A stretch of DNA of 64,000 bases, from assembly GCF_003097315.1 (NCBI RefSeq), contig NZ_QDDL01000008.1:140927-204926 (forward strand), written 5' to 3'. Under the pieces are notes generated by a model. The model was not told the origin of the DNA. It searched no databases and worked only from the letters and a program-made list of their open reading frames with translations. How positions within the stretch are numbered: position 1 is the first letter of the stretch; each line of letters begins with the position of its first letter. Below are positions 55,334 through 64,000 of the stretch, piece after piece. A program made the translations under genes and the position numbers. This DNA is from Pelagibaculum spongiae. Its GTDB lineage: Bacteria > Pseudomonadota > Gammaproteobacteria > Enterobacterales > Pelagibaculaceae.

Positions 55334-56166
55334 GATTTTTTCTCAGACTTATGTTGCTTCAACCAAGTAGCAGGAGGCTTTCTTAATGCCCTTTCGCTGA
55401 AAATACTATCAGGTAGCCCAAGGTCATAACTCACCTGAACAAATTTCATGGTGGTTTTTCCGCCACTTTGCAAATCAGATACTCGAGATAAAGTGACGGT
55501 TGGAATACCGGCGATAGTTTCAATTTTCAATGCTTCTATTCGGCGATATATCTTGCCATTTTTTTTATATTCTATTTTTTTCGGAATCCAGCTGGTTTTA
55601 CTTATCCACACTTGGTAACTATCAAACTCAACTTGATCAGGTTTCTTTGGAGTATTTTCTAGTCGATAAAAATCAGCGGTTTCTTCTAGTAACTGGTGTT
55701 GGTCGGCTTGCGGATTGCGGCCAGAAACATCTTCATAAAAGAAATGAGCACCAACAAAACTAGAACGTTTATCTCCAGAAGCAATTCTTTTGACTAGATC
55801 TAATCCAGGCAAATAAAGCCAGCGATCGTCTTCACCATTAGGGTTTCTCGCAACACGAAACGCAGTATTGCGAACATCTCTAGGACGGCTGAAAATCACC
55901 AACATATCTTGTAAGCCACCGTCGCTTTTATCTTTGCGCAAAATGGTAAATTCACGCCGCTGTTTGCGGCCTTGGTTATCTTCGATAATCATCCGAACTT
56001 TAGCGCGGCCATCATTGCCGGCGTAATAGCTAGCTAAATTTGCTTTAGCGACTAACTGGTCGGCAGTCATGCCATTGCTGGCATTTTCCTCAGCATTAAT
56101 AGAAGTAACTGCACTGCCAAACAGCATTGGAATTAATAAAGCCAAACTTGATAATTTCATGTCCAA
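55330..56166 (-). CDS. LolA-like outer-membrane lipoprotein-sorting protein (DUF1329/LolA type)
   Basis: A 278-aa periplasmic protein with a signal peptide (LALLIPMLFGSAVTSINA). The half-barrel carrier fold is recognisable from QGRKQRREFTILRKDKSDGGLQDMLVIFSRPRDVRNTAFRVARNPNGEDDRWLYLPGLDLVKRI and the later SDLQSGGKTTMKFVQVSYDLGLPDSIF. It lies 17 bases after the RND gene. Proteins of this kind are thought to shuttle hydrophobic cargo between the exporter and the outer membrane. Confidence 0.85.
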   Translation of the reverse strand: MDMKLSSLALLIPMLFGSAVTSINAEENASNGMTADQLVAKANLASYYAGNDGRAKVRMIIEDNQGRKQRREFTILRKDKSDGGLQDMLVIFSRPRDVRNTAFRVARNPNGEDDRWLYLPGLDLVKRIASGDKRSSFVGAHFFYEDVSGRNPQADQHQLLEETADFYRLENTPKKPDQVEFDSYQVWISKTSWIPKKIEYKKNGKIYRRIEALKIETIAGIPTVTLSRVSDLQSGGKTTMKFVQVSYDLGLPDSIFSERALRKPPATWLKQHKSEKKS

Positions 56167-56183
56167 ATTCCTATTGATTCTGT

Positions 56184-58793
56184 TTATGCCAGTGTTTTTC
56201 TAAAGCTGAAAAGCAATGCTGGTAGTAGTAATAGAGTCACCAAAGCAGAAATTGCCATAATTGCAGCTAGGAAGAATCCAACGGTGATATACGGAACTAG
56301 TGGTGCCAATAATAACGGAGTAAAACCAATGGCAATGACTAAAGCATTTCGGGCTATTGCTCTAGCGGGCTCCTGAAACATTTCTGCGATGGCCTTTTGC
56401 CAGTCGTTATATTCTTGGTAAAGTGAGCGAGCTCGTTGTAAGAAATGAATGGCGAAATCGACTGAAAGTCCGAGAGTTAATGCCGATAAAACAGCAATTG
56501 GCATATCGTAATCTTTACCAATAAATCCGATAATTCCGTAAATTAAAGAAATGGTCAGAGTGAGCGGCGCCATCGCTAATAAACCATATTTAAATGAGCG
56601 GAATAAAAGCGTCATAACAACCAGTACTGCAATAAATGCACTTAGCAGACTGTTTGCCATACCAGCGACCATTTCTTGCTGCCAGATTACATTGATATAA
56701 GTAAGGCCTGCCCAATTAGTGGTTACACCTTCAGGTAGTGGATTGTCATCGATCCATTGCTGAACCTTATCCAGCACAATACTCATGTCTTGGTTATCGC
56801 CACTTTTTAGCTGAAGCCAAAGTAAGCTTTTACGATAATCCGGTGTTACCAAGTGCCATAAATCATCAGGCCGATGCGAAGATTGATAACTTAACAATGC
56901 CTGGGCGACACCAGCTTGGCTGTCAGGTAAGCGGAAATCTTGTTGTTGGCCGCTATTTAATTCGCGGAAAACTGTTTTGATTAACATTGGCAAGCTATTT
57001 ACCTTGCCAATTTCAGGTTGTGATTCAAGGTATTCAGCTAAGCGATCCATATAAGCCAATATCTGAGGGTTTCGGAAATAACGAGAATCACTTTGTATTT
57101 GTTCTAGACCATCGATTACTTCAATCCATTGTTCATATCGATCTTCATCTGAATCGAGTTGATTGTTGGCTAGATCAATTAGTTGATCTATCTGGTTTTG
57201 ATCAATTGCTTGTTGCAGAGAATTTTCGGTTAATTCAGCAACCGATAAATCGACAATTACTTTTTTAAGTGCACCTGAAATTTTTGGTGGCTGAGTTTGC
57301 TCCATAACAAACCAGGCATCGTAAGTGCCGGCAAAATGTTGGTTGAGCTGTTTATCTGCAATTCGAATCTCGTGATCTGACTTAAACCAGCGTACCGGAT
57401 TGTCGTTAATTTGGATGGTAGAGATTCCCCAGCCTGAAATTGCCAGTAATGCCACGCTAGTCAAGGTAATCGGCAGGCGATAGTTCAAAGCAAAGCGACC
57501 GATTGAAGGTAATAGCCGAGCTAATTTTCCGCTGGCACTCTTTCCGCTATTTTCACCGCGATTGTTATCACTATTAGCACCGTGGTGTGCGCGCTGCATC
57601 ACCGCCAATTGTTTCTCTGACAGCATCATGATCCAAGCAGGCAGAAAAGTCAGAGTGAGTAGGAAGGCTAATAAAATGCCACCAGCGATATATAAACCGA
57701 ATACTTGTACCGGCGGAATCGGGGTGAAGGCTAAAGATGCGAAGCCTAAAGCCGAGGTAATTGAGGTAAACAGCATCGGCCGATAGAGTTCGGCAAAAAT
57801 TTCAGCCAATACTTGCCGACGGCTGCTACCAGGGTGATAACGATCAGCAAATTCAGATAGCAAATGCACTGAATCGACCACAGCAATTGGCATTAAGAAG
57901 ATCGGAATCATCGAGCTCATAATATGAACTGAAAACCCGCTACCAATCAGAGCGCCCATGGTGACAATAACGGTTACCATCGCTAGTAACATGGGTGCGG
58001 TAATTAGTGACAGGCTTCTAAAGAAAAACCACAGCAGAATAAAAATCAAAACTGCCGCCGCCGGTGCAGAGACCGCCATTTGAATAAACATTTCTATGCC
58101 AAATGTATCTTCCGCAACAGGTAGACCAGTAATGTGCAAGTCTATGCCTGCTATGGGTTTTTCTGAAAGTGCTCGAATTTTTTGTGATATGTCGTAACTA
58201 AGATGTTTGTCAAGAATGGGAACGTATATCGCCGCGGCCTGTCCATTACCTGAGCCAAGGGTATCCTTGAGCATGGGTAGCTTAGCAACGGAGATAGCAA
58301 TTTTGCTGGCTTGTTGCTCAGATTTTGGCGCTTGGGGCATTAACCATTCAAAACGAATTGCCCCGGATTCCTGTCGGATGTTATCCACGGTAGAAAAAGA
58401 TAAAACTTGTTGCGGAACAACCCCTTCAATCTGTTTGATTTGATCAGTTAGGGTTTTTAATCTTGCCAGTGTTTCTGGCTGGTAAATGGTTGTTTCACTG
58501 ACCAATCCGACAACAAGGCTGTCGTATAATTCGAAGTCTTGTTTTACTTGGCGGTGAAAAACCCGGTCTTGTTGCTGATAAGGCAGCATATTTTCCGGGT
58601 CTGTATCGATTTGGATATTAAACGCTGCAACGATTGAAATAATAACCGCAACCAATGTGGTCATAAAAACAGCACGCGGTGCATTGAGTGACAGAGCCAG
58701 CAATCTTTCAGCCATTTTAGGCATGTGTGGATCGGACGAAGGTATATATGTCATTTTCAGTGCATCTTCATTAGTATCTTCTAATGCAGCCAA
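56184..58793 (-). CDS. MMPL/RND-superfamily exporter
   Basis: An 869-aa inner-membrane protein of two repeats, each with a first helix, a large periplasmic loop and about five or six helices. The first sterol-sensing-like half contains MIPIFLMPIAVVDSVHLLSEFADRYH. The second has ALTLGLSVDFAIHFLQRARSLY, with the Asp residues needed for proton transfer. This group includes HpnN-type hopanoid exporters. The start is 62 bases from the divergent ArsR gene, with palindromic operators between. Cargo is unknown. Confidence 0.92.
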   Translation of the reverse strand: MAALEDTNEDALKMTYIPSSDPHMPKMAERLLALSLNAPRAVFMTTLVAVIISIVAAFNIQIDTDPENMLPYQQQDRVFHRQVKQDFELYDSLVVGLVSETTIYQPETLARLKTLTDQIKQIEGVVPQQVLSFSTVDNIRQESGAIRFEWLMPQAPKSEQQASKIAISVAKLPMLKDTLGSGNGQAAAIYVPILDKHLSYDISQKIRALSEKPIAGIDLHITGLPVAEDTFGIEMFIQMAVSAPAAAVLIFILLWFFFRSLSLITAPMLLAMVTVIVTMGALIGSGFSVHIMSSMIPIFLMPIAVVDSVHLLSEFADRYHPGSSRRQVLAEIFAELYRPMLFTSITSALGFASLAFTPIPPVQVFGLYIAGGILLAFLLTLTFLPAWIMMLSEKQLAVMQRAHHGANSDNNRGENSGKSASGKLARLLPSIGRFALNYRLPITLTSVALLAISGWGISTIQINDNPVRWFKSDHEIRIADKQLNQHFAGTYDAWFVMEQTQPPKISGALKKVIVDLSVAELTENSLQQAIDQNQIDQLIDLANNQLDSDEDRYEQWIEVIDGLEQIQSDSRYFRNPQILAYMDRLAEYLESQPEIGKVNSLPMLIKTVFRELNSGQQQDFRLPDSQAGVAQALLSYQSSHRPDDLWHLVTPDYRKSLLWLQLKSGDNQDMSIVLDKVQQWIDDNPLPEGVTTNWAGLTYINVIWQQEMVAGMANSLLSAFIAVLVVMTLLFRSFKYGLLAMAPLTLTISLIYGIIGFIGKDYDMPIAVLSALTLGLSVDFAIHFLQRARSLYQEYNDWQKAIAEMFQEPARAIARNALVIAIGFTPLLLAPLVPYITVGFFLAAIMAISALVTLLLLPALLFSFRKTLA

Positions 58794-58807
58794 TTCTATT
58801 AGAATCT

Positions 58808-58837
58808 GCTAAATTAGCAATATCTAATTTTTAGATA
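58808..58837. promoter_or_regulatory. Twin palindromes, operator of the ArsR regulator
   Basis: TGCTAAATTAGCA (58808-58820) and TATCTAATTTTTAGATA (58821-58837) are adjacent perfect palindromes between the divergent RND and ArsR genes. Their position and form fit an ArsR operator that controls both directions. Confidence 0.75.
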
Positions 58838-58855
58838 GTATGTGGGAGAGTTGGA

Positions 58856-59179
58856 ATGACGTTACCTTGTGGTCAGGAGACTGGCACGAACATGACTGAG
58901 CTAAGAGAAAATGCTGGGGAGGCAACTCGACTGCTCAAGGCGTTAGCCAATGTCAATCGATTGATGATTCTGTGCATGCTAGATGGCATTGAGATGTCGG
59001 TCGGTCAGTTAAATGAATCGCTAGATTTGAGCCAATCAGCGTTGAGCCAGCACCTTGCAGTGCTTCGCCGTGATGGTTTAGTAAAAACTCGTCGCGATGC
59101 GCAAACAATTTTTTACTCGCTGGCAGACCCTGTCACCAGTGAGATTGTGGGAGTTTTGCACCGGCGTTTTTGTAGTTAG
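58856..59179 (+). CDS. ArsR-family repressor of the BigR/YgaV persulfide-sensor type
   Basis: A 107-aa winged-helix regulator. The HTH reads SVGQLNESLDLSQSALSQHLAVLRRDGLVKTRR. It lacks the metal-site motif ELCVCDL. Instead Cys40 (NRLMILCMLDGIEMSVGQL) and Cys106 (RRFCS) are 66 residues apart, as are Cys42 and Cys108 of BigR, which form a disulfide or polysulfide with reactive sulfur. The ATG at 58856 has GGGAGAG five bases upstream. The gene is divergent from an RND exporter operon whose last gene is YgaP-like, a link that echoes the ygaVP pair. Confidence 0.88.
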   Translation: MTLPCGQETGTNMTELRENAGEATRLLKALANVNRLMILCMLDGIEMSVGQLNESLDLSQSALSQHLAVLRRDGLVKTRRDAQTIFYSLADPVTSEIVGVLHRRFCS

Positions 59180-59260
59180 CACAGACCTGTGCCGGGAATT
59201 TTCTGATTTCTCCGCTAGTCTAAATTAAGAGCAAGGAGCAAGCGGAGAAAGGAGAATTTT

Positions 59261-59611
59261 ATGACAGCAAAGATTATCGAGTTTCCCCGGCAAGAAACCC
59301 TGTGGCAAAAAGAGATAGAAAACATCATAGATAACCATCTGCAGCACAGCGATCCAGATGTATTGAAGGCCTGGCAAGCTTCACTAAAAGGTTTGTTGCC
59401 TCAGTACATGTATTTACCTGATGTAGAAATAGAGTTACAACTTCCCCCTGAGTATGACGAAAATCAGGCGCAGTTTATTGGTGATCTGGTTGCTCAATCG
59501 ATAGAGAGTTATCAGGATAGTTGTCGTAGTCAACAGCGCGGCATGGTGATGGAAATGGCCATGCAACAAAAGCGTATCTGCGAACTTGAAATTAATGGCT
59601 ATTCCACTTGA
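59261..59611 (+). CDS. Hypothetical protein
   Basis: A 116-aa soluble protein with an AAGGAG ribosome site seven to eight bases upstream. The composition is acidic (many Glu and Gln) and the body looks helical. I do not recognise a family. It is followed after 134 bases by the DUF3461 gene in the same direction. Confidence 0.6.
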   Translation: MTAKIIEFPRQETLWQKEIENIIDNHLQHSDPDVLKAWQASLKGLLPQYMYLPDVEIELQLPPEYDENQAQFIGDLVAQSIESYQDSCRSQQRGMVMEMAMQQKRICELEINGYST

Positions 59612-59745
59612 GCGCTTCTGCTTTGTTGTTTGTCGGTGATTCAGATCCGGCAAATACATTTTATACATAATTCCCATTGACCAACTTGGTGGTTCCGTTC
59701 TAAATGAGCGTCTGGTGATAAAGTCAGAGCTGAACGGAGCTGCCA

Positions 59746-60081
59746 ATGTATCCCCACTTGAACAAGCTTGGAATAGAGCAACCTCAGCGTATTGAAAGTT
59801 TCATTTTCCGCAGGGAAGGCGTGTTTGACGTCCTCAAGGTTTACCTCAAAAAATCTGGAAGCGAACTGTTTTCCAAAAGCCATAAATTCAAATTTCAGCG
59901 TAGTGAAGAAGACGGTCAGCTTCGTTTGGCTGTTATTCAAGAACTAGAAACGATTTGCCGCCGTAAGCATGAAGTGAAAAGCCGTAAAGAAAAGTTAATG
60001 GCTGATATTTCACATCTTGAAAAGGTAGTGCACTCTAAGTTGGCTGAAATACGTCACGAAATTGAACAGCTTGAAGATTAA
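59746..60081 (+). CDS. DUF3461 family protein
   Basis: A 111-aa protein of normal DUF3461 length, starting MYPHLNKLGIEQPQRIESFIFRREGVFDVLKVYLKK and then KFKFQRSEEDGQ, as in the family. The second half is a strongly charged coiled coil (EVKSRKEKLMADISHLEKVVHSKLAEIRHEIEQLE). Function is unknown. It lies 12 bases before the SIMPL gene and is probably co-transcribed with it. Confidence 0.85.
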   Translation: MYPHLNKLGIEQPQRIESFIFRREGVFDVLKVYLKKSGSELFSKSHKFKFQRSEEDGQLRLAVIQELETICRRKHEVKSRKEKLMADISHLEKVVHSKLAEIRHEIEQLED

Positions 60082-60093
60082 AAGGATATGGTC

Positions 60094-60813
60094 ATGAAAA
60101 AATTAGCACTTGCCGTTGGAATATTTTGTTGTGGTATTGGCTACAACACGATAGTTGTTGCCGACCAGGTTAAAGAGCGGATTAGCGTATTTGGTCAGGC
60201 GCAGGTTGAAGCCGTTCCGGACCAAATGTTATTTCATTTTTCGGTAGTGGAAGAAGGTGGCGACCTTAAACCAATGCAACGGCAAGTGAATCAGAAAGTT
60301 GATCGGCTACTAAAGCTGGCAAAAAAATTGGGTTTGCAAGATCGAGACATTAAAGCTGCACGAGTGAATATTGGCCAAATTCAACGGCCACTGAAATTAC
60401 TTTCAAATAATAGCCGCCGAGAGTACGAGCAAGTATATCGTTTAAACCGGCAAGTAACTTTTCGTTTGCGTGACTTATCAAAATTCCCTGGGTTACTTGA
60501 TGGTGCAGTCGCAGCAGGCGCTAATCAGCTAACGGGTATTGAGCCGGCATTTGATGATCGTGAATCTTTATATCGACAAGCGCTGGTTAAGGCGATGAAA
60601 GCAGCCACTCAGAAAGCTACGTTGTTAGCTAAGCAAACCGGTCAGCAATTAGGGGGGGCAGTATCTATTCGTGAGAGCGGCAGTAATGCACCGCAGCCGC
60701 AATACCGAATGATGGCAGAAATGTCTGGCTCGGCCGCAGCCGCTCCTTTTGCTGCTGGAACTGAAGCAGTTTCTGCTCGGGTAGATGTCGAGTTTTCATT
60801 GCAGCGTCCATAA
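60094..60813 (+). CDS. SIMPL (DUF541) periplasmic protein
   Basis: A 239-aa protein from the ATG at 60094. That start is preferred because AAAGGA lies seven bases upstream, while the ATG at 60088 is too close to it. A signal peptide (LALAVGIFCCGIGYNTIVVA) leads to ISVFGQAQVEAVPDQMLFHFSV and a repeated VN-x-x-V-x-x-(L/I) helix typical of SIMPL. Members such as YggE and BP26 lower oxidative stress, with no known enzymatic activity. Confidence 0.9.
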   Translation: MKKLALAVGIFCCGIGYNTIVVADQVKERISVFGQAQVEAVPDQMLFHFSVVEEGGDLKPMQRQVNQKVDRLLKLAKKLGLQDRDIKAARVNIGQIQRPLKLLSNNSRREYEQVYRLNRQVTFRLRDLSKFPGLLDGAVAAGANQLTGIEPAFDDRESLYRQALVKAMKAATQKATLLAKQTGQQLGGAVSIRESGSNAPQPQYRMMAEMSGSAAAAPFAAGTEAVSARVDVEFSLQRP

Positions 60814-60866
60814 TCGATTAAACAGCAAATTTGATAAATGTTTGATAGATATAAGGAGCGCAAGTC

Positions 60867-61382
60867 ATGGCAATCGAAATCATCAAGGGTGACTTAGTCA
60901 CCATGCAGGTAGATGCCATTGTAAATGCTGCTAATGAGCAGTTAACAGAAGGTGGTGGCGTTTGCGGGGCGATTTTTCAGGCAGCTGGAGAAGGTCTGGC
61001 CGAAGAGTGTGCTGAGCAGGCACCTTGTCCGCCGGGCGAGGCAAGAATCACCCATGGTTTCGACTTGCCATCGAAGTTTCTGATTCATGCAGTTGGCCCA
61101 GTATGGGAAGGCGGTCGGAGTCATGAGGCGACTGTTTTAGCGGACGCTTATCGCTATAGCTTATTGGTTGCCGATGCTAACCACTGTAAAAGTATTGCTT
61201 TTCCTGCGATCAGTACCGGGATTTATGGCTATCCATCGGTAATGGCTTCTGAGGTTGCGCTGAAAGTTTGTAAGCAATTTCTTCAGCGTCAGTCTGAATC
61301 CATCGAGACTATTTATGTAGTGTTATTTTCTGAAGATGATTACCAAATTTGGCAAGAAAGCTGGACGCACTTAAACCGCTAA
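60867..61382 (+). CDS. Macrodomain protein, O-acetyl-ADP-ribose deacetylase type
   Basis: A 171-aa single macrodomain. Ligand-binding motifs are VDAIVNAANEQLTEGGGVCGAIFQAAG and AFPAISTGIYGYP. The substrate loop carries the Asn and Asp used by YmdB-like enzymes. It removes acetyl or ADP-ribose groups from ADP-ribose derivatives. It has its own AAGGAG ribosome site and is separated by 53 bases from the SIMPL gene. Confidence 0.93.
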   Translation: MAIEIIKGDLVTMQVDAIVNAANEQLTEGGGVCGAIFQAAGEGLAEECAEQAPCPPGEARITHGFDLPSKFLIHAVGPVWEGGRSHEATVLADAYRYSLLVADANHCKSIAFPAISTGIYGYPSVMASEVALKVCKQFLQRQSESIETIYVVLFSEDDYQIWQESWTHLNR

Positions 61383-61494
61383 TAGTTTTATTTTATGGGA
61401 CGAAGTGTGGCTGGTGGTTTTAATTCCAAGCTGATTTTGTCAGATAAATAGAAGTCGTGCGCAATGCTAATGGTATTAAAGGCTGTATTAAATA

Positions 61495-61523
61495 TTTGCT
61501 ACTGGCACGTTGCCAGTAGCAAA
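61495..61523 (-). terminator. Terminator of the AGCS symporter gene
   Basis: TTTGCTACTGGC (61495-61506) pairs perfectly with GCCAGTAGCAAA (61512-61523), a twelve-base stem with a five-base loop, 17 bases beyond the stop codon. The T tract is weak. Confidence 0.65.
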
Positions 61524-61539
61524 TAGTATCCCCTAATAA

Positions 61540-62979
61540 TTAGGCTTGTTTCTTGGTCCACACTTCAGAGATTTTTTTGCCTTTCAACTCTGGCAATGTT
61601 TCAGGATTAAACTCAGGTGTCTTACCTGCGCTAACCTGTTTTTCATAATCTCTCAGTACGGCCATGGCAACCTTAGACAGCAGTAAAATTGCAATCAGGT
61701 TGATAATCGCCATCAAGCCCATCGATAAGTCAGCGAAATTCCATACTGCTGGCAATTCAGCCAGTGCACCCATCATGACCATGCCTAATACCGCAACACG
61801 GTAGATGGTGATCGCATGCTTACTTTTGAAGATGTAAGCAACGTTGCTTTCGCCATAGGCATAGTTGGCAATAATAGAAGTGAAAGAGAACAGCAAAACA
61901 ATCACTGCAATAAAATCACTTCCCCAGCTACCCACCAGTTCACTCAATGCAATCTGAGTCAAGGCAATACCGGTTGCTTCACTGCCAGATTCCAATACAC
62001 CAGAAAGCAATACGATAGCAGCGGTTGCAGAGCAAATGATGATGGTATCAACAAATACGCCAAAGGCCTGAATATAACCTTGAGATGCAGGATGGTTCGG
62101 TGTTGGACGAGCTGCTGCTGCTGCGTTGGGTGCTGAACCCATACCTGCTTCGTTAGAGAACAAACCGCGCTTAATACCTTGCATCATTGCCTGGGCAACT
62201 GCATAACCGGCGACACCACCGGCTGCTTCTTGCAGGCCGAAAGCACTCTTAATGATCAAGCTAAATACCGCTGGCATCTCAGTGATGTGAGTAACCACAA
62301 TAAATAAAGACAAGCCAAGGTAGGCGACTGCCATAAACGGCACCAGAATTTCTGCGGTTCGACCAATTGCACGAATACCACCAAAAATATTCAAACCAGC
62401 CAGAACAACAAGCACCATACCCATAACGCTTTTATCGATGCCCCAAGCAGTTTCTACAGCAGCTGCAATGGTGTTGGATTGAACCGAGTTAAAAGCAAAA
62501 CCAAATGCAATAATCAAAAAGATCGCAAATGCAGTACCCATCCAGCGCTGGCCAAGGCCTTGTTCCATATAGTAAGCAGGGCCGCCACGGAAAGAACCGT
62601 CTGGGTTTTTAATCTTATACACCTGAGCCAGTAATGACTCGATAAAACCAGTCGACATACCAATCAGGGCAATAGCCCACATCCAGAACACTGCACCAGG
62701 TCCACCAAGACTGATTGCAATTGCAACACCCGCTAGGTTGCCCGTACCTACACGGGCTGCCAGGCCGGTACAGAACGCCTGAAAAGATGAAATATTGTTT
62801 TTATCAGGATTGTTACGGCTGGTTTTGATCAGTTCAATCATATGGCCAAAGCGGCGGAACTGAATAAATTTAGTTTTAAAGGTGTAGTAAACACCAACAC
62901 CAACCAACAGATAAATAAGGATGTAGCCCCAAATTATCGTATTTCCCATTGAAACAAATTGGGATAAAAACTCGCTCAT
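61540..62979 (-). CDS. Sodium:alanine (AGCS) symporter
   Basis: A 479-aa inner-membrane transporter with about eleven helices. AGCS markers are GLAARVGTGNLAGVAIAISLGGPGAVFWMW, FRGGPAYYMEQGLG and KRGLFSNEAGMGSAPNAAAAA. It imports alanine or glycine with sodium. Length is normal. It is monocistronic and followed by a perfect hairpin. Confidence 0.95.
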   Translation of the reverse strand: MSEFLSQFVSMGNTIIWGYILIYLLVGVGVYYTFKTKFIQFRRFGHMIELIKTSRNNPDKNNISSFQAFCTGLAARVGTGNLAGVAIAISLGGPGAVFWMWAIALIGMSTGFIESLLAQVYKIKNPDGSFRGGPAYYMEQGLGQRWMGTAFAIFLIIAFGFAFNSVQSNTIAAAVETAWGIDKSVMGMVLVVLAGLNIFGGIRAIGRTAEILVPFMAVAYLGLSLFIVVTHITEMPAVFSLIIKSAFGLQEAAGGVAGYAVAQAMMQGIKRGLFSNEAGMGSAPNAAAAARPTPNHPASQGYIQAFGVFVDTIIICSATAAIVLLSGVLESGSEATGIALTQIALSELVGSWGSDFIAVIVLLFSFTSIIANYAYGESNVAYIFKSKHAITIYRVAVLGMVMMGALAELPAVWNFADLSMGLMAIINLIAILLLSKVAMAVLRDYEKQVSAGKTPEFNPETLPELKGKKISEVWTKKQA

Positions 62980-63912
62980 AAATGCACCCGTTAACTATTA
63001 TATATTGAAATGTGTCTAACCATTTTTCCGGTAAAAAATTATCAATTTAGTACTCAGAACCGGAAGAAATCCGTAGCAAATTATCTGCATGCGAACTGGT
63101 CGAAACTCTCATACTGGGTTTTTACAGCCAACAACTCCATGACAAACATCAACGCAAGTATCTTGCGAAAATTAAACTAACTATTAAAACAATGCGTTAC
63201 AAATTTATAAAAATGAATAACATTTGACCAAGATTATAAAAACATCGTAATTAAAATATATTTATAGTTTCGAGTGCTTTGGTTTGACCAGTAATGCCAG
63301 ATTTTGAAATTGTAATAGGTTGAAATGGTGATTTATTAGCACCGGGCAATAGTTTCAGTTTGTGCTGGTAATAATCTGAACCACTATTTCACAGTATTTT
63401 TCAGTGATTTACCTTGTTTTCATGTTGATGCTGTAACAGCGAGGAAAACTAGAAGTAAACCCTAACCAATTGATTGATTGTTAGTTTTAATTTAATTGTC
63501 GTTAATTTGTTTTAGTTGAGCCATGTTGTCAGATTTGAAGGGTTTAATCGGGGTCGTTCGATCTATCAGCATTCGCTAGAGAGAAGAGAGAAGAGAGAAG
63601 AGAGGAGGTTGCAATTTAGTTATGTACAAGCACCATATTCAAATCTGCTAGCGCTACATTTATATGCAGTAGATTTTGACAAGCTCGATATTGCCTTTTC
63701 GACCTCGAGTAGTTGGTGAGTCACTACCTATATAGTGCTAACTACTAGATTGGAGCTGTTTGCTACAGCTAACTAGCTTTTAGCAGAGTCAGATTCGATG
63801 GTTTTTTTGGATTGAATAAACCACTCTGCAGGCGGCTCGCACGCACAATCAACCACTTAGCTTGCACATTACCGATAACTTACTTTTTCTGGCAGATTCT
63901 TTAGCAAACCGC
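62980..63912. other. Gene-poor stretch before an rrn-type promoter
   Basis: About 930 bases without a supportable gene. It holds an AG-rich tandem repeat at 63578-63605 and AT-rich DNA that would serve as an UP element. The only sizeable frame (63516-63719) runs through that repeat and is rejected. Confidence 0.6.
63578..63605. repeat. Short tandem repeat of a 7-bp unit
   Basis: Three exact AGAGAGA units followed by AGAGAGG, then AGG. Low-complexity purine tract, prone to slippage. Confidence 0.8.
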
Positions 63913-63946
63913 TTGTGTTCTGTCTTTGTATCCCTATAATGCGACC
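63913..63946 (+). promoter_or_regulatory. rrn P1-like ribosomal RNA promoter
   Basis: TTGTGT (-35) is separated by 16 bases from TATAAT (63935-63940), followed by GCGACC. The wider sequence CCCTATAATGCG matches E. coli rrn P1, including its short 16-base spacer and G+C-rich discriminator. It suggests an rRNA operon begins just past the right edge of the window. Confidence 0.75.
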
Positions 63947-64000
63947 TCGCTGTCACGGCAGCAACGCAAACAGAACGAGACACGAACAACGAGACACAAC

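Noticed and set aside
62980..63120. Possible glycine riboswitch before the AGCS symporter
   Set aside because: The conserved core sequences of the glycine riboswitch are absent on the minus strand.
63516..63719. 67-aa open frame on the plus strand
   Set aside because: It runs through a purine tandem repeat, begins with a non-ATG codon without a ribosome site, and resembles no protein.

Overview
The window reads as chromosomal DNA of a moderately AT-rich marine-type gammaproteobacterium. The basis is gene content and style: a cobalamin-dependent MetH, a pyrB-pyrI operon with an enteric-style leader peptide and attenuator, an LpxL-type acyltransferase (Gram-negative lipid A), an M9 collagenase, a VolA-like lipoprotein lipase, and an rrn P1-like promoter at the right edge. 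I cannot name the species.

Layout. 1-12.3 kb: a small unknown gene, an EamA permease, a secreted M9 collagenase, a secreted leucine-rich-like protein, a decayed ORF carrying a second copy of the collagenase C-terminal domain, an alpha/beta hydrolase plus lipid A acyltransferase pair, and a VolA-like lipoprotein lipase. A 68-bp direct repeat flanks the leucine-rich gene and the decayed ORF. 12.3-20.1 kb: a LysE exporter, then a predicted YopT/C58-like cysteine-protease gene cut in two by a complete IS66-family element (14-bp terminal repeats, 8-bp target duplication), then a CYTH phosphatase, trpS, azlC-azlD, a methyltransferase and a second Cys-His-Asp protein. 20.1-23.0 kb is a mobile-element graveyard: a truncated methyltransferase, a Y1/REP-type transposase between 17-bp inverted repeats, and the 3' end of a group II intron with its maturase tail. 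24-30 kb: metH and a protein made of about nine HTH-like repeats. 30-34.7 kb: a membrane-anchored sigma-54 activator followed by a sigma-54 promoter driving a START-domain protein and a membrane protein. 34.7-41.3 kb: a second C58-like gene, a tetraheme NapC-type plus octaheme HAO-like cytochrome operon with an FNR-like box, a YegS-type lipid kinase, a patatin-like lipase and an unknown gene.

41.3-49.7 kb is one leftward nine-gene operon (DUF523/DUF1722, MerR, NTF2-like, SDR, flavin amine oxidase, DUF1365, cyclopropane-fatty-acid synthase, DUF2878, secreted unknown). It resembles the photooxidative and lipid-modification clusters controlled by LitR-type regulators. Two perfect T(G/A)TACA-N12-TGTA(C/T)A sites lie at its promoter, and its own MerR protein has lost the B12-ligand residues. 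50.3-53.6 kb holds pyrI, pyrB and the leader/attenuator, next to a tandem duplication that left fragments of pyrI and of its neighbour, and duplicated a 97-nt hairpin-forming element that shows compensatory changes. 53.7-59.2 kb: an RND exporter, LolA-like, outer-membrane and DUF2892 operon divergent from an ArsR regulator whose two cysteines are spaced as in BigR/YgaV persulfide sensors. 59.2-64 kb: small conserved genes, a SIMPL protein, a macrodomain protein, an AGCS symporter, a long gene-poor stretch and the rrn-type promoter.

The leads I rate highest are the IS66-interrupted C58-like gene and its relatives, the class-II-LitR-like operon, the covarying duplicated RNA candidate, the sigma-54 START module, and the persulfide-type ArsR with its exporter operon.
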